Both the position numbers and the translations under genes were made by a program. Positions 1 through 6,794 of a stretch of DNA of 56,737 bases are shown piece by piece (the stretch's first letter is position 1; every line of letters begins with the position of its first letter). The stretch covers positions 1 through 56,737 of the forward strand of contig NZ_VSFA01000043.1 in NCBI RefSeq assembly GCF_008119785.1, given 5' to 3'. This DNA comes from Micromonospora sp. MP36. GTDB lineage: Bacteria; Actinomycetota; Actinomycetes; Mycobacteriales; Micromonosporaceae. Below the pieces are notes generated by a model. It worked only from the letters and a program-made list of their open reading frames with translations. It ran no database searches and had not been told where the DNA came from.

Positions 1-387
1 ACTCGGGCGCTGCTGGAACAGGCCCAGCGAGTCGTGATCGTTGGCGTCGCCGAGGTGGCCCAGGTTCTCCAGCTTCGACTCCTGCAGGCTGGTGGCGATC
101 GAGATCACCGCGGCCCGCTCCGGGAGACCAGCCTTCTTGGTGGCGGCGATGATCGCCTTCACGTTGCCGGTCTGCTCGTCGTTCAGGGTGATCTTCGACT
201 GGGCGCCCTGCACACCGTGCGGGATCAGCTTGCCCATGTCCGGCTTGTCGGCCTGGACCGCGGCGACCGGCTTTCCGGCAGCGGCGGTCGGGGCGTCGGC
301 GTGAGCGGCGATCGGACCGGCGAACACACCACCGGTGAAAGCCAGACCAGCAACACCAAGAACCGTCTTACGCAGCATCGTGTTCAT
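1..387 (-). CDS. Secreted lysozyme-like protein, 3' end beyond the window
   Basis: The ATG at 387 is preceded by a GGAG ribosome site about 8 nt upstream. The 129 visible residues begin with a classic Sec signal peptide: MLRK, then a hydrophobic core to about residue 28, with probable cleavage after AHA. A 30-residue Ala/Pro/Lys-rich linker follows. The next part resembles secreted actinomycete lysozyme/transglycosylase-like proteins, with a helical stretch, IATSLQESKL (a possible catalytic Glu) and SLGLFQQRPS at the window edge. This GLFQQRPS block is common in extracellular actinobacterial proteins thought to act on peptidoglycan. The catalytic assignment is inference because the C-terminus is missing. 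The signal peptide resembles that of the gene starting at 56579, and both genes lie behind arrays of ECF-type promoters. Confidence 0.75.
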   Translation of the reverse strand, partial: MNTMLRKTVLGVAGLAFTGGVFAGPIAAHADAPTAAAGKPVAAVQADKPDMGKLIPHGVQGAQSKITLNDEQTGNVKAIIAATKKAGLPERAAVISIATSLQESKLENLGHLGDANDHDSLGLFQQRPS

Positions 388-550
388 GACGAAAGCTCCA
401 TTCGGGGGTCGGCGCACCCACAGCCCATGGGGGTGGGCAGGGCACGCAAGCACCGTCAGGCGCTCAAAGCAAAAGGGGGAAAGTCTCCGAACCGGCAAGC
501 TCGCGGGGCGAGAAAGGGGGTCGCCTCTTCGCGGCGCCGGGACCATATCC

Positions 551-576
551 AACGACCGACAGCCCATCAACATTCC
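551..576 (-). promoter_or_regulatory. ECF-sigma-type promoter, proximal copy of left array
   Basis: On the minus strand GGAAT (576-572) is separated by exactly 17 nt from CGTT (554-551). This matches the -35/-10 pattern of SigR/SigH-like and related ECF sigma factors. Transcription would start near 543 and give a leader of about 155 nt before the ATG at 387. Confidence 0.6.
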
Positions 577-592
577 GGGGGCCAGCCACCCC

Positions 593-713
593 GGCTCACC
601 CGGGGCGCCTCGATCGCGTGGTTCATGTGCAACGACCGGCGGCCCGCGGGCCGGCCACCTCGGCTCACCGGGGCGCCTCGATCGTGTGGCACATGTGCAA
701 CGACCGGCGGCCC
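593..713. repeat. Imperfect 68-bp direct repeat, two copies
   Basis: Positions 593-645 recur at 662-713 with a few changes. The shared segments include GGGGCGCCTCGATCG and ATGTGCAACGACCGGCGGCCC-like stretches. Each copy carries one CGTT (-10) element on the minus strand. Only the copy ending near 724 keeps a GGAAT -35; the other has GGCCG at that place (656-652). The promoter array probably grew by local duplication. Confidence 0.6.
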
Positions 714-724
714 ACCATCATTCC
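699..724 (-). promoter_or_regulatory. ECF-sigma-type promoter, middle copy of left array
   Basis: GGAAT (724-720), a 17-nt spacer, then CGTT (702-699) on the minus strand. It has the GGAATGAT form also found in all three promoters at the right end of the window. Confidence 0.55.
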
Positions 725-810
725 GCGCCCGCGCCGGCACCTCAGATTCCGGGCGCCGACCCCGGCAACCCCCGCCTCACGGGGGCTTCCTCGGCCGTGC
801 ACCCGGGTTC

Positions 811-836
811 AACGACCCCCGGCCGCCCGCCATTCC
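811..836 (-). promoter_or_regulatory. ECF-sigma-type promoter, distal copy of left array
   Basis: GGAAT (836-832), a 17-nt spacer, then CGTT (814-811) on the minus strand. This is the third exact match to the same pattern within 290 bp. Confidence 0.55.
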
Positions 837-917
837 GGCCCTAGGATGCCGCCGGTCACACCCACAAACCGGACATCACCCACCACAACGCGCCGGCGGG
901 CGACTAGCAGACCCGGG

Positions 918-994
918 TGATCCACTCCAGGTCGCGGAAACGGCGATATCCGGCAGTCGCGGACACCGCCACATCCCGTACCTGGAGTCGATCA
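918..994. repeat. Inverted repeat, 15-bp arms
   Basis: TGATCCACTCCAGGT at 918-932 and ACCTGGAGTCGATCA at 980-994 are inverted copies with one mismatch, enclosing 47 bp. It may be a palindromic dispersed element. It lies downstream of the decarboxylase gene and about 80 bp beyond the ECF promoter array. Confidence 0.55.
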
Positions 995-1178
995 AGGGAT
1001 CGGCTGGCACGCAAAGGGCGACATACTCCACGAACGAGGCCCCCGGCCCGCCGGAAGACCACACCTCCCCAAAGCGCCACCGAGCAGGCGCCCCACCAAG
1101 GCCGTGGGGCAAGTACCACCCCGTATACGACCGGCGAACCACGCAGGCCGGACATCCGGGCGGCGATCGCCCACGACG

Positions 1179-1251
1179 GGGTGTGGCCCGCCGTGACCGG
1201 CGCAGGGACCAAGCTTGACCCGCCTGGAGGCGGACATGGCGGGCCACACCC
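1179..1251. repeat. Inverted repeat, perfect 14-bp arms
   Basis: GGGTGTGGCCCGCC at 1179-1192 pairs perfectly with GGCGGGCCACACCC at 1238-1251. A smaller hairpin, CCGCC-TGGA-GGCGG (1220-1233), is nested in the 45-nt loop. There is no T-tract, so it may be a folded element or a weak terminator for the decarboxylase gene. Confidence 0.55.
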
Positions 1252-1282
1252 GAAAACATCGACCAGGCAGGGCGGCACCGGC

Positions 1283-1415
1283 GGTCAGGCGGTGAGGACC
1301 GCGGAGAAGCAGCTCCCATGCTCGTCGACGTGCCGCTCGGCGGGGGTCAGGCGGTGAGGAGGTCGTCGGCTGCGGCGGAGAGCAGCTCCCATGCCTCGTC
1401 GACGTGCCGCTCGGC
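1283..1415. repeat. Partial tandem duplication of a gene 3' end
   Basis: The last ~65 bp of the decarboxylase gene, including its stop codon (1347-1415), are repeated imperfectly at 1283-1345. Both copies contain GGTCAGGCGGTGAGGA, CAGCTCCCATG and TCGTCGACGTGCCGCTCGGC. The outer copy encodes a garbled version of the same C-terminus in another frame, so it is a non-coding relic. Confidence 0.7.
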
Positions 1416-2780
1416 GGTCAGCGGCGAGCCGACCGCCAGGCGCAGCGCGTACCGTCCCTCGATCCGGGTGTGCGTGAGGTGCACCCGCCCGGTGCCGTTG
1501 ACCCGGCGCAGCAGCTCCGCGCTCGCCTCGTCGCCAGCCCGCAACCGGAAGCAGACCAGCGAGAACGGGTGCGGCGCGGCCAGCTCGAACCGGTCGTCGG
1601 CCGCCACCCGCGCGGCGAAGCGGTCGGCGAGTGCCACCCCGGCGCGGATGTGCGCCCGCAGCCCCTCGACGCCGTACCAGCGAAGCACGAACCAGAGCTT
1701 GAGCGCGCGGAACCGGCGGCCCAGCGGGACCTGCCAGTCCCGGTAGTCGATCACGGCACCGGACTCGGTCGCCGCGTTGCGCAGGAACTCCGGCATCACC
1801 GTCAGCGCCTCGATCAGCTCGCCCCGGTCGGCCACCCAGAAGGCGTCGCAGTCGAAGCCGGTGAGCAGCCACTTGTGCGGGTCGAAGCAGTACGAATCGG
1901 CGTGCTCGACCCCGGCGTGCGACCAGCGCAGCTCGGGGCAGACCGCCGCCGCCCCGGCGTACGCGGCGTCGACGTGCAGCCAGACGCTGTGCTCGGCGCA
2001 GATCGCGCCGATCTCCGGCAGCGGGTCGACCGCGGTGGTGGACGTGGTGCCGATGGTGGCCACCACGATCGCCGGCACCACCCCGGCGGCCAGGTCCGCC
2101 TCGATGGCCGTCCGCAGCGCCTCCGGGCGCATCGCCTGCGTGGCCGGGTCCACCTCGATCGTCCGTACGCCGTCGGCGCCCAGCCCGGCGATCCGGGCCG
2201 CCTTCTCGATCGAGGAGTGCCCCTGCGTGGAGGTGTACGCGCGGTAGCGGCGGTCGACACCGTCGATCCGCCAGCGGCCCTTGCTGGCCCGGTGCAGCGC
2301 GCCCAGCGTGGCGACCAGCGTCGCCGACGAGGCGGAGTCCTGGATCACGCCGCCGCCCCGGCCGGTCGAGCGGAACCCCTCCGGCAGGTCGAGCAGGTCG
2401 GCGAGCCAGTCCAGCAGCACCGTCTCCAGCTCGGTGCAGGCCGGGCTGGTCGCCCAGAGCATCCCCTGCACGCCGAGCCCGGAGCTGACCAGGTCACCGA
2501 GCACGCTGGGGCCGGAGGTGTTGGCCGGGAAGTAGCCGAAGAAGCCCGGGTGCTGCCAGTGGGTCAGCCGGGGCGTGACGATCCGGTCCAGGTCGGCCAG
2601 GACGGCCTCGAGCGGCTCGCCCCGCTCGGTCGGCCCGGCGGGCAGCGCGGCGGCCACCGCGCCCGGCGGGTCCTGTGAGGTCACCGGCCGCTGGCCGAGC
2701 GTCGTCCAGTAGTCGGCGATCCAGTCCACCACGGCGTGCCCGGCGCGGCGGAATTCCTCCGGGTCCATGTGCTCAGCCAT
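1347..2780 (-). CDS. Pyridoxal-phosphate-dependent group II decarboxylase (aromatic-amino-acid type)
   Basis: The 477-residue protein matches the DDC/aromatic-L-amino-acid decarboxylase family, which uses PLP to remove the carboxyl group of an amino acid and give an amine. Visible marks are THWQHPGFFGYFP near the N-terminus, QGHSSIEKAARIAG, WLHVDAAYAG (the PLP-binding Asp) and DPHKWLLTGFDC, whose Lys near residue 305 forms the Schiff base. I chose the ATG at 2780 (MAEHMDPEEF) because it fits the family N-terminus; upstream residues in frame are Pro/Arg-rich and unlike the family. The ATG at 2768 is also possible. The substrate (Trp, Tyr, Phe or Dopa) cannot be read from sequence alone. Its 3' end has been partly duplicated. 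Confidence 0.88.
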   Translation of the reverse strand: MAEHMDPEEFRRAGHAVVDWIADYWTTLGQRPVTSQDPPGAVAAALPAGPTERGEPLEAVLADLDRIVTPRLTHWQHPGFFGYFPANTSGPSVLGDLVSSGLGVQGMLWATSPACTELETVLLDWLADLLDLPEGFRSTGRGGGVIQDSASSATLVATLGALHRASKGRWRIDGVDRRYRAYTSTQGHSSIEKAARIAGLGADGVRTIEVDPATQAMRPEALRTAIEADLAAGVVPAIVVATIGTTSTTAVDPLPEIGAICAEHSVWLHVDAAYAGAAAVCPELRWSHAGVEHADSYCFDPHKWLLTGFDCDAFWVADRGELIEALTVMPEFLRNAATESGAVIDYRDWQVPLGRRFRALKLWFVLRWYGVEGLRAHIRAGVALADRFAARVAADDRFELAAPHPFSLVCFRLRAGDEASAELLRRVNGTGRVHLTHTRIEGRYALRLAVGSPLTAERHVDEAWELLSAAADDLLTA

Positions 2781-2840
2781 GGTGTGGAGTCGATCAGGTG
2801 GGCCGGCCCGGGGGCAAGAGCCGGGCGGGCCGACGAAATG

Positions 2841-2888
2841 GCACCGGGTCGCCAGGCCGCGGAACCCGCAGCGCTGGCGACCCGGTGC
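2841..2888. repeat. Hairpin with perfect 15-bp arms
   Basis: GCACCGGGTCGCCAG (2841-2855) and CTGGCGACCCGGTGC (2874-2888) are perfect inverted copies around an 18-nt loop. It lies between two minus-strand genes. It could be a T-less terminator for the monooxygenase gene or a leader structure for the decarboxylase. Confidence 0.55.
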
Positions 2889-2897
2889 ACCACACCG

Positions 2898-2931
2898 CGG
2901 CACTCCCGACCCGTCCCGACCGGGAGTGCCG
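2898..2931. repeat. Hairpin with perfect 11-bp arms
   Basis: CGGCACTCCCG (2898-2908) pairs with CGGGAGTGCCG (2921-2931) around 12 nt. This is the second strong hairpin in the 220-bp gap before the decarboxylase gene. Confidence 0.5.
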
Positions 2932-3000
2932 TACCACCACCGGTCATCAACCTACGGGTGCCGCGCGACGGAGGGGTGACGTGGCTATGAAGAGCGTGTT

Positions 3001-4011
3001 TCAGGCATCCCGACGCAGGCCGCCGGCCACCTGCTCGGCGATCAGCTCGAACGAACGGACCCGGTCCGCCACGTCGTACACCATCGTGGTCAGCATCAGC
3101 TCGTCCGCGCCGGTGCGCTCCAGCAGCGCGCCGAGCTGCCGGGCCACCGTCTCCGGCGAGCCGGTCGCCTGGCCCTCCCGGCGCTGGGCCACGAACTCCC
3201 GCTCCAGCTCGGTGTACGGGTAGGCCGCCGCCTCCTCCGGCGTCGCCAGGGGCTCCGGCCGTCCCGAGCGCAGCTTCAGAAAGGACAGCCCGGCCGGACC
3301 GGCCAGCCACTCCGCCCGCTCGTCGGTCTCCGCGCAGACCGCGTTCACCGCGACCATCACGTACGGCTGCTCAAGCCACTGCGACGGCCGGAAGCTCTGC
3401 CGATAGAGCTGCAGCGCGGGCAGCGTGTTCTGCGCGCTGAAGTGGTGCGCGAACGAGAACGGCAGCCCGAGCAGCCCGGCGAGCTGGGCGCTGAACCCGC
3501 TCGACCCGAGCAGCCAGATCGCCGGCGACTGGCCCCGGCCCGGGGTGGCGGTGATCGGCCCCGGCTCCGCGCCGCTGAAGTAGTTCATCAGGTCGGCCAG
3601 TTCCCGCGGGAAGTGCTCGGCCGACAACCCCTCCATGCTTCGGCGCAGCGCCAGCGCGGTCACCTGGTCGGTGCCCGGCGCCCGGCCGATGCCCAGGTCG
3701 ATCCGGCCCGGGTGCAGCGCCTCCAGCGTGCCGAACTGCTCCGCCACCACCAGCGGCGCGTGGTTGGGCAGCATCACCCCGCCCGAGCCGAGCCGGATCG
3801 TCGACGTGTGCGCCGCCAGGTGGGCGAGCAGCACCGCCGGGGCCGAACTGGCGATCGAGGGCATGTTGTGGTGCTCGGCCACCCAGAACCGCCGGTAGCC
3901 CAGCTCCTCAGTACGCCGGGCCAACTCGGTGGTGTGCCGCAGCGCCTCCCCGGCGCTGCCGCGAGCGGCCACCGGAGCAAGATCAAGAACAGACAAGGGT
4001 ACGTTGATCAC
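3001..4011 (-). CDS. LLM-class flavin-dependent oxidoreductase (luciferase-like monooxygenase)
   Basis: About 336 residues with the features of the bacterial luciferase-like family, which uses reduced FMN or F420 to oxidise small organic molecules. Visible are VPLSVLDLAPV at the N-terminus, RRFWVAEHHNMPSIASSAP, RLGSGGVMLPNHAPLVVAEQF and GRIDLGIGRAPGTD, which together shape the flavin pocket. The start is uncertain. GTG 4011 (VINVPLSVLDLAP) fits family N-termini, but GTG 4035 lies 8 nt after a GGAA site. The substrate is unknown. The gene runs in the same direction as the Lrp regulator 46 bp upstream and could be co-transcribed with it. Confidence 0.85.
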   Translation of the reverse strand: MINVPLSVLDLAPVAARGSAGEALRHTTELARRTEELGYRRFWVAEHHNMPSIASSAPAVLLAHLAAHTSTIRLGSGGVMLPNHAPLVVAEQFGTLEALHPGRIDLGIGRAPGTDQVTALALRRSMEGLSAEHFPRELADLMNYFSGAEPGPITATPGRGQSPAIWLLGSSGFSAQLAGLLGLPFSFAHHFSAQNTLPALQLYRQSFRPSQWLEQPYVMVAVNAVCAETDERAEWLAGPAGLSFLKLRSGRPEPLATPEEAAAYPYTELEREFVAQRREGQATGSPETVARQLGALLERTGADELMLTTMVYDVADRVRSFELIAEQVAGGLRRDA

Positions 4012-4057
4012 GCCCTGGATCAACCGGCCGCGCACGGCACTTGTTCCGCAAGGTGCC

Positions 4058-4552
4058 CTAACCCATACCGCGCGCCTGCTCGAAGATCAGGCTGGTCTGG
4101 GTGTGCTGCACCGCCGGATCCACCGCCAGATGGTCCAGCACGAAGTCCCGCAGCGCGTCCCCGGACGCCGCCCGCACGTGCAGCACGTAGTCCTCCGCGC
4201 CGGCCACGTGGAACACCGACACCACCCCCGGCAGCCGCACCGACCGGGCCCGGAACGCGTCCACCGCCGCCCGCTCGTGCGCGGCCAGCCGCACCGACAC
4301 CAGCGCCTGCAACGGCAACCCCACCGCCGCCGGGTCCACCTCCGCGTGGAAGCCGCGGATCGCTCCGCACTCGCGCAGCGCCCGGGTACGCGTCAGGCAC
4401 GTCGACGGGGCCACCCCGACCCGCTCGGCGAGGGCGTTGTTCGGCAGCCGGCCGTCGGCGGCCAGCTCGGACAGGATCGCGCGGTCGACGTCGTCCAGCG
4501 CGGCGAACGGTCGTACATCATTCGGTGCGACGGGCATGCGGGCATCATCCAC
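4058..4552 (-). CDS. Lrp/AsnC-family transcriptional regulator
   Basis: The 164-residue protein has the two-domain Lrp architecture. An N-terminal winged helix-turn-helix covers about residues 19-70 (LDDVDRAILSELAADGRLPNNALAERVGVAPSTC style). A C-terminal RAM/AsnC effector domain begins at IRGFHAEVDPAAVG. Such proteins bind amino acids and usually control an adjacent, divergent gene. Here the divergent neighbour at 4621 is a transsulfuration-family PLP enzyme, with only 68 bp between the two starts, so local control of that gene is the likely role. ATG 4537 (MPVAPND) is an alternative start. Confidence 0.9.
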   Translation of the reverse strand: MDDARMPVAPNDVRPFAALDDVDRAILSELAADGRLPNNALAERVGVAPSTCLTRTRALRECGAIRGFHAEVDPAAVGLPLQALVSVRLAAHERAAVDAFRARSVRLPGVVSVFHVAGAEDYVLHVRAASGDALRDFVLDHLAVDPAVQHTQTSLIFEQARGMG

Positions 4553-4620
4553 CGAATCGCCGGATGACGGAAGCGCAATTTGCAGAATCTTGTTCGATCC
4601 TATTGCCCGATCTCGGCCTC

Positions 4621-5796
4621 ATGTTCGACGCTTCCGCCATGACCGCCGTGGACACCAGAGCCGTGCACGCCGGGCGCGACGACCTCGCCGGTCTCGGCGT
4701 CCACGTACCGCCCATCGACCTCTCCACCACCAACCCGCTGCCGTCGGTCGCCGACGGCGGCGACGCGTACGAGACCCTCGCCACCGGCGGCACCCTCCCG
4801 CCCGGCGGCAGCGCCGTCTACCAGCGGCTCTGGAACCCCACCGTGGCCCGCTTCGAGACCGCCCTCGCCGAACTCGAAGGCACCGCCGAAGCCGTCGCCT
4901 TCGCCAGCGGCATGGCCGCCCTCACCGCCACCCTGCTCGCCGCCACCCGCGACGGGCACCGCCACGTCGTCGCCGTCCGCCCCCTCTACGGCGGCACCGA
5001 CCACGTGCTCGCCACCGGCCTGCTCGGCACCGAGGTCACCTGGGCGCAGCCCCACCAGGTCGCCGCCGCGATCCGCCCCGACACCGCCCTGGTCGTCGTC
5101 GAGACCCCGGCCAACCCCACCCTCGACCTCGTCGACATCGCCGCCCTCGCCACCGCCGCCGGCGACGTCCCACTGCTCGTCGACAACACCGTCGCCACCC
5201 CCGTGCTCCAGCAGCCCGCCCGGCACGGCGCCGCCCTCGTGCTGCACAGCGCCACCAAGAGCATCGGCGGCCACGGCGACGTCCTCGCCGGCGTCGTCGC
5301 CTGCGACCCCGACTGGGCCGCCCGGCTGCGCCAGGTCCGCGCCGTCACCGGCGCCATCCTGCACCCGCTCGGCGCCTACCTGCTGCACCGCGGCCTGCAG
5401 ACCCTGCCGCTGCGGGTCCGCGCCCAGCAGGCCGGCGCCGAGAAGCTCGCCGGCTGGCTCGCCGGCCACCCCGCCGTCACGCGCGTGCACCACCCCGCAC
5501 TCCACGACCCGGCCGGGCTGGTCGGCCGGCAGATGTCCGGCACCGGCAGCCTGCTCGCCTTCGAGGTACGCGGCGGCGCGCCCGCCGCGGCCACCGTCGC
5601 CGGCGCCTGCCGCCTGATCACCCACGCCGTGTCGCTCGGCGGCGTCGACACCCTCATCCAGCACCCCGCCTCGCTCACCCACCGGCCGGTCGAGGGCGAC
5701 GCCAAGCCGTGCGGCGGGCTGCTGCGGCTCTCCGTCGGACTGGAGGACCCGGAGGACCTGCGGGCGGACCTGGAGCGGGCGCTGGCGGCGATCTGA
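4621..5796 (+). CDS. Transsulfuration-family PLP enzyme (cystathionine or methionine gamma-lyase-like)
   Basis: About 391 residues of the Cys/Met metabolism PLP enzyme family. Visible are VYQRLWNPTVARFE, the cofactor phosphate site FASGMAALTATLLA, VVVETPANPTLDLVD, VDNTVATPVLQQP, and SATKSIGGHGDVLAG, whose Lys binds PLP. The C-terminus SLGGVDTLIQHPAS is typical. Members cleave or exchange the C-S bond of cystathionine, homocysteine or methionine; the exact reaction cannot be told here. The divergent Lrp-type regulator makes an amino-acid-responsive lyase (methionine gamma-lyase-like) plausible. The start is ATG 4621, or ATG 4639 six codons later (MTAVDTRAVHAGR), which matches the family better. 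Confidence 0.88.
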   Translation: MFDASAMTAVDTRAVHAGRDDLAGLGVHVPPIDLSTTNPLPSVADGGDAYETLATGGTLPPGGSAVYQRLWNPTVARFETALAELEGTAEAVAFASGMAALTATLLAATRDGHRHVVAVRPLYGGTDHVLATGLLGTEVTWAQPHQVAAAIRPDTALVVVETPANPTLDLVDIAALATAAGDVPLLVDNTVATPVLQQPARHGAALVLHSATKSIGGHGDVLAGVVACDPDWAARLRQVRAVTGAILHPLGAYLLHRGLQTLPLRVRAQQAGAEKLAGWLAGHPAVTRVHHPALHDPAGLVGRQMSGTGSLLAFEVRGGAPAAATVAGACRLITHAVSLGGVDTLIQHPASLTHRPVEGDAKPCGGLLRLSVGLEDPEDLRADLERALAAI

Positions 5797-5833
5797 CATC
5801 TGGCCGTCGTCGCGTCCGTGGTGCTGCTTGGTC

Positions 5834-6583
5834 TCAGGACTTCGGGCCGACGTGGCGGTCCAGGGCGGCGACCGCGTCCCGCCGGGCGACGGAGAGCGAC
5901 CACGGCAGGTTCATCCGCCAGGCGATGCCGAGCAGGTCGAGGGCCCACTGACAGAGTTCCATGATGTCGGGCGATCGGTTGGAGAACATGTAGCGCGGAT
6001 AGACGTACTCCCTGCCGCGGACGGTGACCCGGTTGGCGAAACGGGTTCCGTCGGAGTGGAACAGACCGCGCAGGAAGTGGCCCGCGTGTGGCGTCAGGAT
6101 GTCCCACTGCCAGGGGGTGAGGACGATGGGGCGTTCGTGCTTCTTGCCCGGCCCGTGTTGTGGAATGAGGCAGGGCCAGTGCCGGGCGGTGCTCTGCACG
6201 GCGACGCAGCCGCGTTTCTGGATCCGCTGGACCTTGTTGGCCAGCACGGCGCGCATGGCGGTGTCGCAGGCGTCAATCAGATTGGGCCAGGCGTCGGCGC
6301 AGTAGATGCGGAGCACCGGCACCCGGTCGGTCGTGACGAGATGCCCGTCTCCGAGATATAGGCCCAACAGGTAGGCGTAGGCCGCAGGATCGGGCGGATC
6401 TTCCTGATCGGGGCGGCAGCGGAAGCAGCGGACGGCGCTGCCGAGCATGGCCGGTTCCGGCCGGTCGACGCACCAGTGCCAGACGGTGGTGTAGGGCAGG
6501 GAGAGGGTGCGGGCCACCGAGCGGATGTTGTGGCCTCGAGCCCTCAGAGCCCGGGCACGTGCTCGCATTTCGGGAGGATGCAC
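5834..6583 (-). CDS. Helix-turn-helix protein with LAGLIDADG-like motifs
   Basis: 249 residues. The N-terminal ~40 residues look like a resolvase/Hin-type helix-turn-helix (MRARARALRARGHNIRSVARTLSLPYTTVWHW). A CFRC cysteine pair follows. Two motifs resemble the paired LAGLIDADG helices of homing endonucleases: AYLLGLYLGDGHL near residue 70 and FLRGLFHSDGTR near residue 170, each ending in G-D/S-D-G. Free-standing proteins of this type are common in actinomycetes, often annotated as transcriptional regulators, and their function is unproven. The gene starts 33 bp downstream of the tRNA-Leu gene on the same strand, and it is convergent with the PLP enzyme gene. Confidence 0.7.
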   Translation of the reverse strand: MHPPEMRARARALRARGHNIRSVARTLSLPYTTVWHWCVDRPEPAMLGSAVRCFRCRPDQEDPPDPAAYAYLLGLYLGDGHLVTTDRVPVLRIYCADAWPNLIDACDTAMRAVLANKVQRIQKRGCVAVQSTARHWPCLIPQHGPGKKHERPIVLTPWQWDILTPHAGHFLRGLFHSDGTRFANRVTVRGREYVYPRYMFSNRSPDIMELCQWALDLLGIAWRMNLPWSLSVARRDAVAALDRHVGPKS

Positions 6584-6615
6584 ATCGGCATCATCGAACA
6601 GGTGTATGACAAAAG

Positions 6616-6699
6616 TGCCGGGAGCGGGACTTGAACCCGCACGCCCTTTCGGGCAGATGCTTTTGAGGCATCCGAGTCTGCCGATTCCTCCATCCCGGC
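6616..6699 (-). tRNA. tRNA-Leu (anticodon CAA)
   Basis: The 84-nt minus-strand sequence folds as a class II tRNA. The acceptor GCCGGGA pairs with TCCCGGC followed by discriminator A. The anticodon loop CTCAAAA gives CAA (reads UUG). It has a long variable arm (CTGCCCGAAAGGGCG region) and T-arm GCGGGTTCAAGTCCCGC. The 3' CCA is not encoded. Confidence 0.95.
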
Positions 6700-6736
6700 G
6701 TCACCCCTGCGGAGGGTGTGGCTCACTGTACCCGAC

Positions 6737-6742
6737 TAGGCT
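6737..6742 (+). promoter_or_regulatory. -10 box (TAGGCT) for pdtaR
   Basis: TAGGCT fits the actinobacterial housekeeping -10 pattern TAnnnT and lies 52 nt before the GTG of pdtaR, leaving a leader of about 45 nt. No clear -35 is visible. Confidence 0.45.
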
Positions 6743-6794
6743 CATGCGGGAGCATGGGTGGTGACCGTGCCGAGATGGATGGTGGGAGAGGCTC

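Larger units (their letters stand above)
388..1282. other. Intergenic region with promoter array and inverted repeats
   Basis: I find no convincing gene in these 895 bp. Positions 388-550 are the leader of the secreted protein. Positions 551-836 hold the promoter array. Positions 918-1251 hold two large inverted repeats. Open frames here have no ribosome site, no recognisable domain and Arg/Pro-rich composition typical of chance frames in high-GC DNA. Confidence 0.6.

Noticed and set aside
388..550. c-di-AMP (ydaO) riboswitch upstream of the left secreted protein
   Set aside because: This riboswitch controls many actinobacterial wall hydrolases, so I looked for its GGGTGAATC-type core in both leaders. 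It is not present at either end.
876..1357. Open frames of 100-147 residues in the left intergenic region
   Set aside because: They have Arg/Pro-rich composition, no ribosome sites, no domains and overlapping alternatives on both strands. The inverted repeats explain the region better.
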